A stretch of 64,000 nt of DNA from an uncultured Prevotella sp. (GTDB lineage: Bacteria > Bacteroidota > Bacteroidia > Bacteroidales > Bacteroidaceae). Positions 1 through 8,155 of this stretch are shown piece by piece. A model generated the notes under the pieces. It did no database searches. It was not told where the DNA came from and saw only the letters and a program-made list of their open reading frames with translations. The stretch covers positions 10,137-74,136 of the forward strand of contig USDT01000009.1 in NCBI GenBank assembly GCA_900553465.1, in the 5' to 3' direction. Both the position numbers and the translations under genes were made by a program. How positions within the stretch are numbered: the stretch's first letter is position 1; the number at the start of each line of letters is the position of its first letter.

Positions 1-250
1 CGGCCGTAGCCGTAGTGTGGTGTCTTTGTGCCGCCCTTTTGTGGTTCCGGTCAGCCTTTTGCTCCCGTTTCCGCCATACGCATCGTCCGTATGGATTTGT
101 CGTCATTGCGCTGTTCTCTGTTCCGTCCGCTTTCTTTAGCAGTCACGTCCGCCGTGAGCGTGTTCTGCGCGGCAGTCCTTTGCCTGCATATTGTCACTTA
201 TGGCGGCGCGCTGTCATACTGTCCGAAATGTACTCTATCGCACTCCATGT

Positions 251-264
251 TGCATATTTATTCA
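251..264. promoter_or_regulatory. ARG-box-like palindrome 1
   Basis: TGCATATTTATTCA is a near-palindrome matching the general ArgR operator shape (TGMATA, four A/T, TATKCA). On the minus strand it overlaps a weak -7-like sequence (TAAATATG), so it could control a gene running leftward out of the window. The assignment to ArgR is inference from motif shape. Confidence 0.35.
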
Positions 265-409
265 TTTTTGACAGTAAAAAAATTTGACAAAATAAATTCT
301 CAAAATAGAAAACGGAGGACGGAAAATTTCGTGTCGTATCGCGCAAAACGGGCTTTTCCGCAACCGTCGAGTCTGTCCAGAATCAGAGGGAAATTCCGGC
401 GCCCTCGTC

Positions 410-519
410 ATAAAGCCTGTTTTGGCCTGCGATATGCACCATATCAGAGCCTGGTTTGCACTATATCAGGGCCTGATAAAGCCTATATCGTGCCCTGAAA
501 CGGGCTTAATCACAAGCCC
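410..519. repeat. 22-bp repeat array A (5 units)
   Basis: Five consecutive units of exactly 22 bp begin at 410, 432, 454, 476 and 498. Each has the family pattern AWAYGGGC, then an A/T-rich centre, then TCRNGNCCTG. Read on the minus strand the array ends with ATGACG (complement at 406-411), the same end seen in arrays C and F. The hairpin module at about 590-650 lies on the other side of the array, the same order as in array C. Confidence 0.85.
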
Positions 520-652
520 GGGAGCTTGCCTTTGGATTGTCAAAATGCGTAAGCCGCTGTATGACAGGCAGATAACAAACCCTCTCAAAACTCGCGAATT
601 TGCGACCGAAGGAGCGGTCGGACGAAAAAACGCGCGTATTTTCGAGTTACGC

Positions 653-666
653 TGTATATTTATTCA
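653..666. promoter_or_regulatory. ARG-box-like palindrome 2
   Basis: TGTATATTTATTCA differs from the site at 251 by one base. It lies 32 bp (about three helical turns) from the next site at 685, a spacing that could suit cooperative binding. No gene start is evident next to it. Confidence 0.3.
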
Positions 667-684
667 TTTTGTCTTCCCGGCTTT

Positions 685-698
685 TGCATATTTATACA
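685..698. promoter_or_regulatory. ARG-box-like palindrome 3
   Basis: TGCATATTTATACA is the third copy of the same 14-bp near-palindrome. It forms a pair with the site at 653. Confidence 0.3.
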
Positions 699-733
699 TT
701 TCCAGTTCCGCTATAAAACGGGTGACTCGAAGG

Positions 734-772
734 ACAAAAAGAAAGCCCCTCCACGGTGGCGGAGAGGCTTTC
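734..772 (-). terminator. Intrinsic terminator of the 804-1997 gene
   Basis: On the minus strand a GC-rich stem (GAAAGCCTCTCC pairing with GGAGGGGCTTTC, six-base loop) is followed directly by a run of five T. It lies about 30 bp beyond the stop codon of the beta-helix protein gene. Confidence 0.85.
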
Positions 773-803
773 CATATATGTTCTGAAAACTGTTGCAGAA
801 TGT

Positions 804-1997
804 TTATTTTACCACAATCTTCTTGCCGTTCACGATGTAAACGCCTCTGTTCACGTTGTTCACCATGTGCTGGCCTTCGCTGCAGAACGCATTGAATATC
901 TGTACGCCGTCTATGCTGCATACGCTTACCTGCTGCGCCTTGTCCACAGTCAGGACGATTGTTCCGTTCTGACCTGTTGCGCTGAGGCCTTCGGCGTTCT
1001 CCATGTTCTCTATATTGTCGGTGATAGGCCATCCGTCTTCGAGGCGGAATGGTACTCCGTTCAGCACTGCGTCGCCCGATGCCGGCAGATACAGATAGTA
1101 CATGTTGTCGGATGGGTGTGCGCCGTTGGGTTTGCCGTATTCCTTGCCGCCGATTGTCAGCGACTCAAACCATGTGTTGTCTATATTGTAGAGTGTGAGT
1201 TCTGTTCCGTCGTTGTTCACCGGAATGAGTTCCTGACCTTCTAGACCACCGCCGAATGCGTAGAGACCGGTTGTCTTCACCGAGCCACCGTTTATCACAG
1301 GTGTCATGCCCGCTTCGGTTTCGTGTCCGCTGCCGATTGCTGCCGACTGGTCGCCGCCTATTGCACTGATAGTTCCTCCGTTGATGATTACCTTGCCAGC
1401 TTTCACTCCCCAGCTGCCGCCGATGCCGGCACCGTGAGTACCTCCAAGGGCTATGATGTTGCCTCCGTTGATGGTGAGTGTCTGGTCGTCTACGCATGTT
1501 ATGGCAGCCCAAGCCCAGTCGCCTTCGGCATAAAGACTGCCTTCACCGTTTATTGTGACAGAACTGTTTCCATCCAGGTTTATTGCGGAACGGTCTCCTC
1601 CGGCATATAGACTGCTTGAGCCTTCCAGATAGAAGTTTACGGAAGAATAGCTCACATAAATGGCAGAATAAGCATTTTCATCCTCGCGTGTGGAGCTGAG
1701 GTCAATGGAGGCGTCCTTGAGTGTTATGTTCAGATTGTTGGCATCGTAGATGTTGAGCATGTTTTCGGTTGTCGTTCCGGTGATAACATAATCGAAAATA
1801 CCTTCAACAAACTCGTTGTTATATTCATATCCGTTGCTTCGTATGTTGACGGTTGATACTGTAAGGTCCAGTTCTTTCTTTTCAAGTTCCGAACCGGGAG
1901 TGTCTTGTGCCATAGACTGTACAGGACAGGCAATGCATGCAATCATGAATACGAACGGATTTAATCCCTTCAGTTTCGAGTAAAAATAATGTTTCAT
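804..1997 (-). CDS. Secreted beta-helix (carbohydrate-binding-like) protein with sorting tail
   Basis: A 397-residue protein with a signal peptide (about residues 1-30, ending SMAQ). Its body is rich in short INGG/TINGE turns (for example TLTINGGNI, KVIINGGTI, TPVINGGSV), as in right-handed parallel beta-helix proteins annotated as carbohydrate-binding domain (Cthe_2159/DUF4353-like). The last 75 residues end in GVYIVNGKKIVVK, resembling a type IX secretion C-terminal sorting domain, so a cell-surface or secreted location is likely. It is a shortened paralogue of the C-terminal half of the upstream neighbour (2190-4799), and the last 120 or so codons are nearly identical in DNA. The exact ligand cannot be told. 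Its leader shows no clear -7 box, so read-through from the neighbour is possible. Confidence 0.75.
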   Translation of the reverse strand: MKHYFYSKLKGLNPFVFMIACIACPVQSMAQDTPGSELEKKELDLTVSTVNIRSNGYEYNNEFVEGIFDYVITGTTTENMLNIYDANNLNITLKDASIDLSSTREDENAYSAIYVSYSSVNFYLEGSSSLYAGGDRSAINLDGNSSVTINGEGSLYAEGDWAWAAITCVDDQTLTINGGNIIALGGTHGAGIGGSWGVKAGKVIINGGTISAIGGDQSAAIGSGHETEAGMTPVINGGSVKTTGLYAFGGGLEGQELIPVNNDGTELTLYNIDNTWFESLTIGGKEYGKPNGAHPSDNMYYLYLPASGDAVLNGVPFRLEDGWPITDNIENMENAEGLSATGQNGTIVLTVDKAQQVSVCSIDGVQIFNAFCSEGQHMVNNVNRGVYIVNGKKIVVK

Positions 1998-2140
1998 AGT
2001 TTTTTGTTAGAAAGTTATTAGTAATAAATTAGATAAAAAATATCATTGTTCTGATTGGATGTTTGAGAGACATTATGCAAATGTTGTAATCTTCCGGTAA
2101 GCCGGAACATATTGCCAGACATGTCCTCATCGGTTTGTTG

Positions 2141-2179
2141 AAAGGAAAGCTTATACAGTATGGTATAAGCCTTCCTTTT
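2141..2179 (-). terminator. Stem-loop after the transglutaminase-like gene
   Basis: A 16-bp inverted repeat (2141-2156 with 2163-2178, six-base loop) lies about 10 bp past the stop codon at 2190. It has no long T-run on the minus strand, so termination may be weak and read-through into the next gene is possible. Confidence 0.5.
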
Positions 2180-2189
2180 ATATTATGAT

Positions 2190-4799
2190 TTATCTTACAA
2201 CGATCTTCTTGCCGTTCACGATGTAAACGCCCTTGTTTACGTTGTTCACCATGTGCTGGCCTTCGCTGCAGAACGCATTGAATATCTGTACGCCGTCTAT
2301 GCTGCATACGCTTACCTGCTGTGCCTTGTTCACTGTCAGGACGATTGTTCCGTTCTGACCTGTTGCGTAGAGGCCATCGGCGTTCTCCATGTTCTCTATG
2401 TTGTCGGTGATAGGCCATCCGTCTTCGAGGCGGAACGGTACTCCGTTCAGTACTGCGTCGCCCGATGCCGGCAGATAGAGATAGTACATGTTGTCGGATG
2501 GATGTGCACCGTTGGGTTTGCCGTATTCCTTGCCTTTGACTGTCAGCGACTCAAACCATGTGTTGTCAATCTTTTGTAGTGTCAGACGTGTACCGTCACT
2601 GTTCAGCGGTGTGAGTTCCTGACCATCCCAGCCTCCGCCGAATGCGTAGAGACCGGTTGATTTCACAGAACCACCGTTTATTATAGGAGTCTTGCCTGCA
2701 TCGGTTTCGTGTCCGCTGCCAATACCTGCCGAACTGTATCCGCCGAGAGCTGTCACTGTTCCTCCGTTGATGATGATGTTTCCGCCAATACGGCCCCAGC
2801 TTCCGCCAATGCCGGCTCCGTGGTCGCCGCCTTCGGCCGTGATGTTACCGCCGTTGATGGTGAGTGTCTGTTCGTCCACGCATGTTATGGCCGCCCAAGC
2901 CCAGTCTCCGTTGGCATACAGACTGCCTTCGCCGTTTATTGTTGCCGCGCAGTCACCTTCCATGTAGATGGCCGAACGGTCGTTGCCGGCATACAGTTTG
3001 TTGTCGCCTTCGAGTATGAGGTTCACAGAAGCGTCACTTACGAAGATGGCAGAGTGAGTCTCGTCCGTGCCTCTTTCGCCTCTCAGATCGATGTTTACAT
3101 CTCTGAGTGTCACGTTAGTGTTGTTTGTATTGTAGAAGTTGAGCAGATTCTTGGTTGTCGAACCGGTTATGATGTAATCGTAATCGCCATCTACAAATTC
3201 TCCGTTGTATTCATAACCGTTGGGGTGGATGTTGACTGTTGATATGGAAAGGTCAAGTTCTATCTTTTCGATATCTGCCACAGTGACATTTTTCGATACG
3301 GAGGTCTCGCCGTATTTGTTTTTTATGTGTGCCACGATGGTGTATTCGCCCTTTTCCTGCGGCTCGTAATAAGATATTTCGAACGGCGCACCGGTTATGG
3401 TTGTTATGGTGTTGCCGTCTTTCTGTATGTCGTATGTTATGGTGCACGCATAGCCCATGTTGTAATCTTTCACCTTTGTGTTGAACGGTGCACCGGCTGC
3501 CATATATATGTTTTTGCCCAGTGCCACTTTTTCCGGAACTGTGAGGTATGCGTTTGAAGGCACCTGTCCGGTGAGATAGTCGAGTGGTGGCAGGTCGTCT
3601 ATTTTCAGAAGTTTTCCGAGCGGTTCGGTTGTGTTCGGGTTGTAGCGCCATGTGTTGCCGTTGCGCTTTGTGTAGAACCGGCCGTCAGGAGCATACCAGA
3701 ATTCGCCCGGTTTGTCCGGTCCGAACTCATAGCCGGAGCGGTATTCGGCTGAGGTGCATGCCGGGAACTTGACTCCGCTGCAGCTCCATGTTATTTCCTG
3801 ATGTTGTGATGTGTGTGAGTCGATAAACTCGTTGTCGGTACACATGAAGTTGCCGAAGCCGGCGTGTCCGTCTCCTGCGTCCTGCGCATCCCAGGTAATG
3901 TCGGTCTGTCCCCATATGCCGTCTATCTCGATGACGTTCCATGAATGGCCTATGTCGCCCGATCCGCCCTTGATGCAGTTGAGTCCTGCCTCCTCGCAGA
4001 AAGCTGCAAAAGCTTTTGCAATGCCGTCACATACGGTCTCACGCTCAACAAATCCGTAGATGTCGTAACAATGTGGACCGAAATAGTATTCGGTGTTGCT
4101 GTATGTTCCGAAGTAGCTGTATATTATGACAGCCTTCTGCAGGTCGGTAGCATCTTCCGGTAAGAGGGCTGCAAGAGTGTTGTCGATGTAATCCCACATC
4201 TGTTTGTTTTGTTCTTCGGATATGCCGTAGTGCAGCTCGCACTTGGTGAGTATGGTGCCGTTGTCGCTTACAGACACCCAACCGTTCTCCGACCAGATGT
4301 TTTCCACGAAATATGATGTCTCGCTTATAGGTACGTTGAATGACGAGATGTCGATGATTCGCGGATAATGGCGTATCTGGCTTCTTACGTAGTAGGCAGC
4401 GTCAAGGGCTTTGTAGGCGCTGGCGGCGGTAAATGTGATTTTGTCGCTCACAACTTTGTTTTTGCCATCCCATGCTTCGATGCATGCTTCGTAGTTGCCA
4501 CCGTAGAGCAGCGTGCGTGTGTATGTGGATGCTTCGCCGATCAGTGCTGTGCGGCTTATCAGCCGGCCGTCAAGATAGAGACAGAGCGTACGGCTGGTAG
4601 AACCGGTGGCGTCGTATGTGAATTTCGCCTGGTCGATGTAGTAGTAACCGTCCCATTTTGCGTCACGGCTGAAGTTTGTCTTGTTGATTTTCAGAGTAGG
4701 TTTGTTCAGGGCCATGGACTGAACTGAGTATGCCATACACGTCAGTACTAGCAATAAAGGCATCAGTTTTTTTACTTTCAGGTAAAAGTGATTTTTCAT
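2190..4799 (-). CDS. Secreted transglutaminase-like / beta-helix fusion protein
   Basis: An 869-residue secreted protein. Order: signal peptide (1-30), Ig-like segment (about 35-125), transglutaminase-like core (about 200-310), linker with a second Ig-like part (about 415-510), beta-helix region with INGG turns (about 510-770), and a sorting tail ending GVYIVNGKKIVVR. The core shows a plausible Cys-His-Asp triad: Cys257 in TVCDGIA, His285 in GDIGHSWN, and Asp300 in QTDITWD. Such folds in bacteria are often peptidases or cross-linkers; the substrate is unknown. The C-terminal 355 residues are paralogous to the whole mature part of the next gene downstream (804-1997). The start is the ATG at 4799, directly before a classical signal peptide. 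Confidence 0.75.
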   Translation of the reverse strand: MKNHFYLKVKKLMPLLLVLTCMAYSVQSMALNKPTLKINKTNFSRDAKWDGYYYIDQAKFTYDATGSTSRTLCLYLDGRLISRTALIGEASTYTRTLLYGGNYEACIEAWDGKNKVVSDKITFTAASAYKALDAAYYVRSQIRHYPRIIDISSFNVPISETSYFVENIWSENGWVSVSDNGTILTKCELHYGISEEQNKQMWDYIDNTLAALLPEDATDLQKAVIIYSYFGTYSNTEYYFGPHCYDIYGFVERETVCDGIAKAFAAFCEEAGLNCIKGGSGDIGHSWNVIEIDGIWGQTDITWDAQDAGDGHAGFGNFMCTDNEFIDSHTSQHQEITWSCSGVKFPACTSAEYRSGYEFGPDKPGEFWYAPDGRFYTKRNGNTWRYNPNTTEPLGKLLKIDDLPPLDYLTGQVPSNAYLTVPEKVALGKNIYMAAGAPFNTKVKDYNMGYACTITYDIQKDGNTITTITGAPFEISYYEPQEKGEYTIVAHIKNKYGETSVSKNVTVADIEKIELDLSISTVNIHPNGYEYNGEFVDGDYDYIITGSTTKNLLNFYNTNNTNVTLRDVNIDLRGERGTDETHSAIFVSDASVNLILEGDNKLYAGNDRSAIYMEGDCAATINGEGSLYANGDWAWAAITCVDEQTLTINGGNITAEGGDHGAGIGGSWGRIGGNIIINGGTVTALGGYSSAGIGSGHETDAGKTPIINGGSVKSTGLYAFGGGWDGQELTPLNSDGTRLTLQKIDNTWFESLTVKGKEYGKPNGAHPSDNMYYLYLPASGDAVLNGVPFRLEDGWPITDNIENMENADGLYATGQNGTIVLTVNKAQQVSVCSIDGVQIFNAFCSEGQHMVNNVNKGVYIVNGKKIVVR

Positions 4800-5315
4800 A
4801 ATGGTTTAAGTAAATTATTATTTTGTTTATGGTAAAGATGTTTAGCAAAGTTGTATACAGACGGAATGGTTTCAGAAACCTTGAGTTTTCATATTTACGA
4901 ATAAAAAAAGATTCCGGACCTTCCTTCCGTTTATACGATCAGGCATATGTGTTGTTCATAGGTATTATGACCGATGCAAATATATGAAAAATATGTAACA
5001 TGCAGAAATATAGATAGTTATATTTTTGATGAAGATATATTTTTGTTTGCCGGTCATTTGACTTTGGCCATCTTTTCTATGCATAAGAGCAATTTGTCGG
5101 GCATTGATTCGGTAGTGTGGACATTGTGTCTGTTTATGTTTCGGTCATGTCTGGTTTTCGGGATAACCATGTCTGTCAGCCACAGGTCTGTTGTTCATCA
5201 TGCGGGGAGTGTTTGTCATGCTTTTTCTGTGAGGAGCTTTTTATTCCGCACTAAAATAATTCCTGTCAGAACAAAAAGCTCCTTTTATGTGTCATATTGA
5301 TGTTCAGGTTTATGT
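4800..5315. other. Gene-free gap
   Basis: No gene is supported in these 516 bp. The right part holds an inverted repeat GGAGCTTTTT / AAAAAGCTCC (5233-5242 and 5273-5282) past the 3' end of the lysozyme-inhibitor gene; it may be a weak terminator. The left part is A/T-rich and presumably carries the promoter of the transglutaminase-like gene (an imperfect TACAACTTTG lies about 50 bp upstream of its start). Confidence 0.5.
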
Positions 5316-5945
5316 TCAGAATTCTGTCACCTTGTCAACCTTCAGTATGCGGCAGGCCTCGCCATCGATGAGTTTATACTGTATCTGGCGAGTTCCGCCT
5401 GTCGGCTGTCCGTTTGTGTCACCGTCTTTGTATATCGGGAAGCGGCGACAGAATGTTGATTCGACAATGGCCATCTCGTCATGTCCCATGTAGCCTTTGC
5501 TCAGTTCGGGTGTGTCCTTGAGGTCGGGCAGTGCCACCTGACTCATCGATTTGCCATTGTTGACAGAGTAGCCGATGAGTTGTCCGTAGCTTCCGCTTCC
5601 GTCGGATGTTAGACTTATGAACACTTCTGGATAACTGTCGTTGTTCAGATCGCCTATCTCGGCTTTTGTCACAGTGTATCCGGTTATGTCGTGAGTCACG
5701 GACTCATTTCTCACGGTGAGTCCTGACGGTTGTATTTTCAGGGTTTTCCCGTCAAGGCTGACGTGGAATGTGACTTTGCTTCCAGGGTAGGTGAGCGTAG
5801 TGTCGGCAAATGTTGCTTTTGACATCACGGAGTCTACTGCCACCGTGGTGCTTTGCGCTTTCTGTCCGTTTTCCTTTTTTTGTGATGTACATGCCATCAT
5901 TAATGATAAGGATAACGGCAATAGGAACATTTTATTCATAAACAT
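5316..5945 (-). CDS. PliI-type lysozyme inhibitor lipoprotein
   Basis: A 209-residue lipoprotein with a short hydrophobic leader and lipobox LMMAC (Cys19). The mature part carries GDLNNDSYPEVFIS followed by SGSYGQLIGYSVNNGKS, then GYMGHDEMAIVE and PTGGTRQIQYKL. I recognise this order from proteins annotated as PliI family inhibitor of I-type (invertebrate) lysozyme. If so, it would protect the envelope against host or protist lysozyme from the periplasmic side of a membrane. It is monocistronic, with its 5' end facing the gap before the LytTR regulator. The family call is from memory of the motif set; inhibitor activity has not been shown here. Confidence 0.7.
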   Translation of the reverse strand: MFMNKMFLLPLSLSLMMACTSQKKENGQKAQSTTVAVDSVMSKATFADTTLTYPGSKVTFHVSLDGKTLKIQPSGLTVRNESVTHDITGYTVTKAEIGDLNNDSYPEVFISLTSDGSGSYGQLIGYSVNNGKSMSQVALPDLKDTPELSKGYMGHDEMAIVESTFCRRFPIYKDGDTNGQPTGGTRQIQYKLIDGEACRILKVDKVTEF

Positions 5946-6238
5946 CGGTTTTTAATTTATTGATACTTTGATTGATAGTAGTTTCAATTTGAGGACGTGG
6001 CAAACGTGTAGCAGTAAAGCGTTTTGCCGTCAGTAGATTGCTGGTTGGCGTTCTCTCATGTAGTGTATAAAAAATACTCCCGGACAAAGATAAGAATCTT
6101 ATATGGTTTTAACGATATAAGTAATTGTTTTTTTGCATTTTCTATATTTTTTATTTATACAAACGCCATTTCTGTATGTCATCCTGTGATGATATGTCTG
6201 CGGTTAAGACAGGCCATCCGTTATGCAGGTGTATGCTG

Positions 6239-6952
6239 TCAGTGGTTTTCGGAGATAATGTGTTCCTGCAGTTTCTTGATAACTGCTTGTGCATGTTGTG
6301 CGCCAATGGGAAGGTCTGTATCTTTATTTTTTAGAGTAATGCGTGTTTTGCTGAACGATGCGACAGCCGCTATCGGTATGATGTATGACCGATGGATGCG
6401 TATGAAGTCTTCGGAAGGAAGCATGTCGGTTATGGATTTCAGATTTGTGCGTGTGAAGACGTGCCCTCCGGACACGCGCATTATTTTAACATAGTTGCCC
6501 AGTGCTTCTATGTAAAGTATGTCGGATAACGGTATGCTCACGTTTGTATATTCCTGCTTGACTATCAGGTTGGCGGCTTTCACAGACTTGTGTGTCCCGA
6601 TGCGTCGCATTGCTTTCTCAACGGCAGTCTCGAAACGCTCGTATGAGAACGGTTTGTGCAGAAAGTCCACTGCGTCGAGATTGAAGCCATCGAGTGCGTA
6701 CTGGGCATAGGCGGTGGTGAAGATGAAGCAGCACTCGTGCGGCAACATGTTGGCAATTTCTATTCCGCTGATGCTGTTCATGTGTATGTCGAGAAAAACA
6801 ATATCAGGCTTTGTACGCCTTATCTCCTCCAGGCCAGTGCGTGGTTCGCTGAAGGTGGTCAGATGCAGGCCACCTTTGCGCATACAGAACTTTTCGATGA
6901 CAATCAGTGCCATCGGTTCATCATCTATAGCTATACAGTTGATGGTCTTCAT
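6239..6952 (-). CDS. LytTR-family response regulator (system 1)
   Basis: A 237-residue response regulator. The receiver domain (about 1-120) has the acidic pair Asp10-Asp11, the phospho-acceptor Asp55 in DIVFLDIHM, and a conserved KPF near residue 100. The C-terminal half (about 135-235) is a LytTR DNA-binding domain, with IPLSDILYIEALGNYVKI and FIRIHRSYIIP. The start overlaps the stop of the upstream kinase gene by 4 bp, so the two are translationally coupled. The pair is divergent from the first RND efflux operon, whose transcription is a likely but unproven target. Confidence 0.9.
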   Translation of the reverse strand: MKTINCIAIDDEPMALIVIEKFCMRKGGLHLTTFSEPRTGLEEIRRTKPDIVFLDIHMNSISGIEIANMLPHECCFIFTTAYAQYALDGFNLDAVDFLHKPFSYERFETAVEKAMRRIGTHKSVKAANLIVKQEYTNVSIPLSDILYIEALGNYVKIMRVSGGHVFTRTNLKSITDMLPSEDFIRIHRSYIIPIAAVASFSKTRITLKNKDTDLPIGAQHAQAVIKKLQEHIISENH

Positions 6953-7953
6953 CTTAATTTTATTGTGAGTGAAGTTTTGTATTTTCCTTGATGTTCGCCG
7001 GTGTGCAGTTCGAAGTGGTGCGGATAGAGCAGTTCGAGACGTTTTCTGCAGTTGGCTATTCCTATGCCGTGACTGTTGTTTTCGGCAGTGCGCATGATGT
7101 CGTTCTCTGTTTCGAAGTACAGTACGTTGTCTCGTGTCTTTATGTTTATGTTTATGGTGCAGTCTATGTCGGACGAAGTGCCGTATTTGAATGCATTTTC
7201 GACAAAAGTAATAAGTATCATCGGTGGCACGGGCGTCTGGTCATTATCTGTGTCGATTTTGAGTTCTACGTGCGTATGATGGTTCAAACGCAGTTTCTGA
7301 AGGTCGGTGTACTGGCTGATATATTCTATTTCCTTTCCTATCGGAATTGTGTCCATGTGTGTCTGTGCACACATGTATCTTAGTATGCTCGAGAATTTGA
7401 CAAAGGCGGATTCGGTCTTGTCGGAACGTGACAGGACGAGAGCGTAAAGGGTGTTCAGTGTGTTGAAGAGGAAGTGAGGGTTTATCTGTGCTTTGTAAAG
7501 TGCCAGTTCGGCCTTGTTTTTTTCTGCGGCAATCTCCTGTTTGGAAATAATCTGTCTGAACAATTCGAAAATAAGTTCTATGGCAAGTGAGAATCCTGTC
7601 ACGATAAGGAAGAAAAACCAGATGGTCTGTGTGCGTAAGTGGAGTCTTGCTTCTATTGGACGTGTTTTGTTTGCAAGTTGTTCTGCCGGGAGTGGAAAGT
7701 GGGTGAGTAACACTGTGATGCCGGCCAGAACTGTCAGAAGTATGGCTATATGTATGTATTTCTTCTGCATGAAAAGTTTAGGCAGGCATGCCTTGCGGTA
7801 GACAAAATACAGCATGTATATATATGCTATGAGCGTGATGAGAAAGGCTGTGTTGTCTTTCATCCAACGGTCTACCGGAAGCATCATGATGGCCAGTGGC
7901 ATAATTACCAGACAGAACAGCATGTCGATGTATAAGGATATGTGGTGTTTCAT
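6949..7953 (-). CDS. LytS/YehU-type sensor histidine kinase (system 1)
   Basis: A 334-residue membrane kinase with four predicted transmembrane segments (about 8-25, 36-52, 68-84, 112-134). A His_kinase domain follows, with phospho-acceptor His160 in INPHFLFNTLNTL, an N-box around Asn253 (FVENAFKYG), and a short G-box HGIGIANCRKRL. No extracytoplasmic sensor domain is present, so it probably senses a signal in or near the membrane. A good promoter lies just upstream (7977-7984). It forms an operon with the LytTR regulator. Confidence 0.9.
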   Translation of the reverse strand: MKHHISLYIDMLFCLVIMPLAIMMLPVDRWMKDNTAFLITLIAYIYMLYFVYRKACLPKLFMQKKYIHIAILLTVLAGITVLLTHFPLPAEQLANKTRPIEARLHLRTQTIWFFFLIVTGFSLAIELIFELFRQIISKQEIAAEKNKAELALYKAQINPHFLFNTLNTLYALVLSRSDKTESAFVKFSSILRYMCAQTHMDTIPIGKEIEYISQYTDLQKLRLNHHTHVELKIDTDNDQTPVPPMILITFVENAFKYGTSSDIDCTININIKTRDNVLYFETENDIMRTAENNSHGIGIANCRKRLELLYPHHFELHTGEHQGKYKTSLTIKLR

Positions 7954-7976
7954 GTTTTTATGTTTTTTCCTGAAAG

Positions 7977-7984
7977 CAAAGATA
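7977..7984 (-). promoter_or_regulatory. Promoter -7 box of kinase-regulator operon 1
   Basis: On the minus strand TATCTTTG matches the Bacteroidetes -7 consensus TAnnTTTG, with a TTTG -33 element about 21 bp upstream. The predicted leader to the kinase ATG is about 20 nt. Confidence 0.7.
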
Positions 7985-8155
7985 CGATATTTTGATGAAC
8001 GAAAACAAAAAAATCAAGACTGTTCGTCACCACTTATGAGCCGTTGGTCACCACATACTGTGGGTTTTGACTCAATGTACATAATTTTACAATCACAGTA
8101 TGGTTGCATACGGAATGAAAACAGAAAATATATAACAAATATTTAATAGAGAGAT

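Larger units (their letters stand above)
1..733. other. Left-edge region without a confident gene
   Basis: No frame here reads like a known protein. A minus-strand frame starting near position 117 stays open to the window edge (begins MTTNPYGRC), but it is short, very basic and unrecognised, so it is not called. The stretch holds a 22-bp repeat array (410-519), a GC-rich inverted-repeat module (about 590-650) related to those near 32.65, 47.1 and 52.5 kb, and three ARG-box-like palindromes (251-264, 653-666, 685-698). The minus-strand gene to the right ends at 804. Confidence 0.6.
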
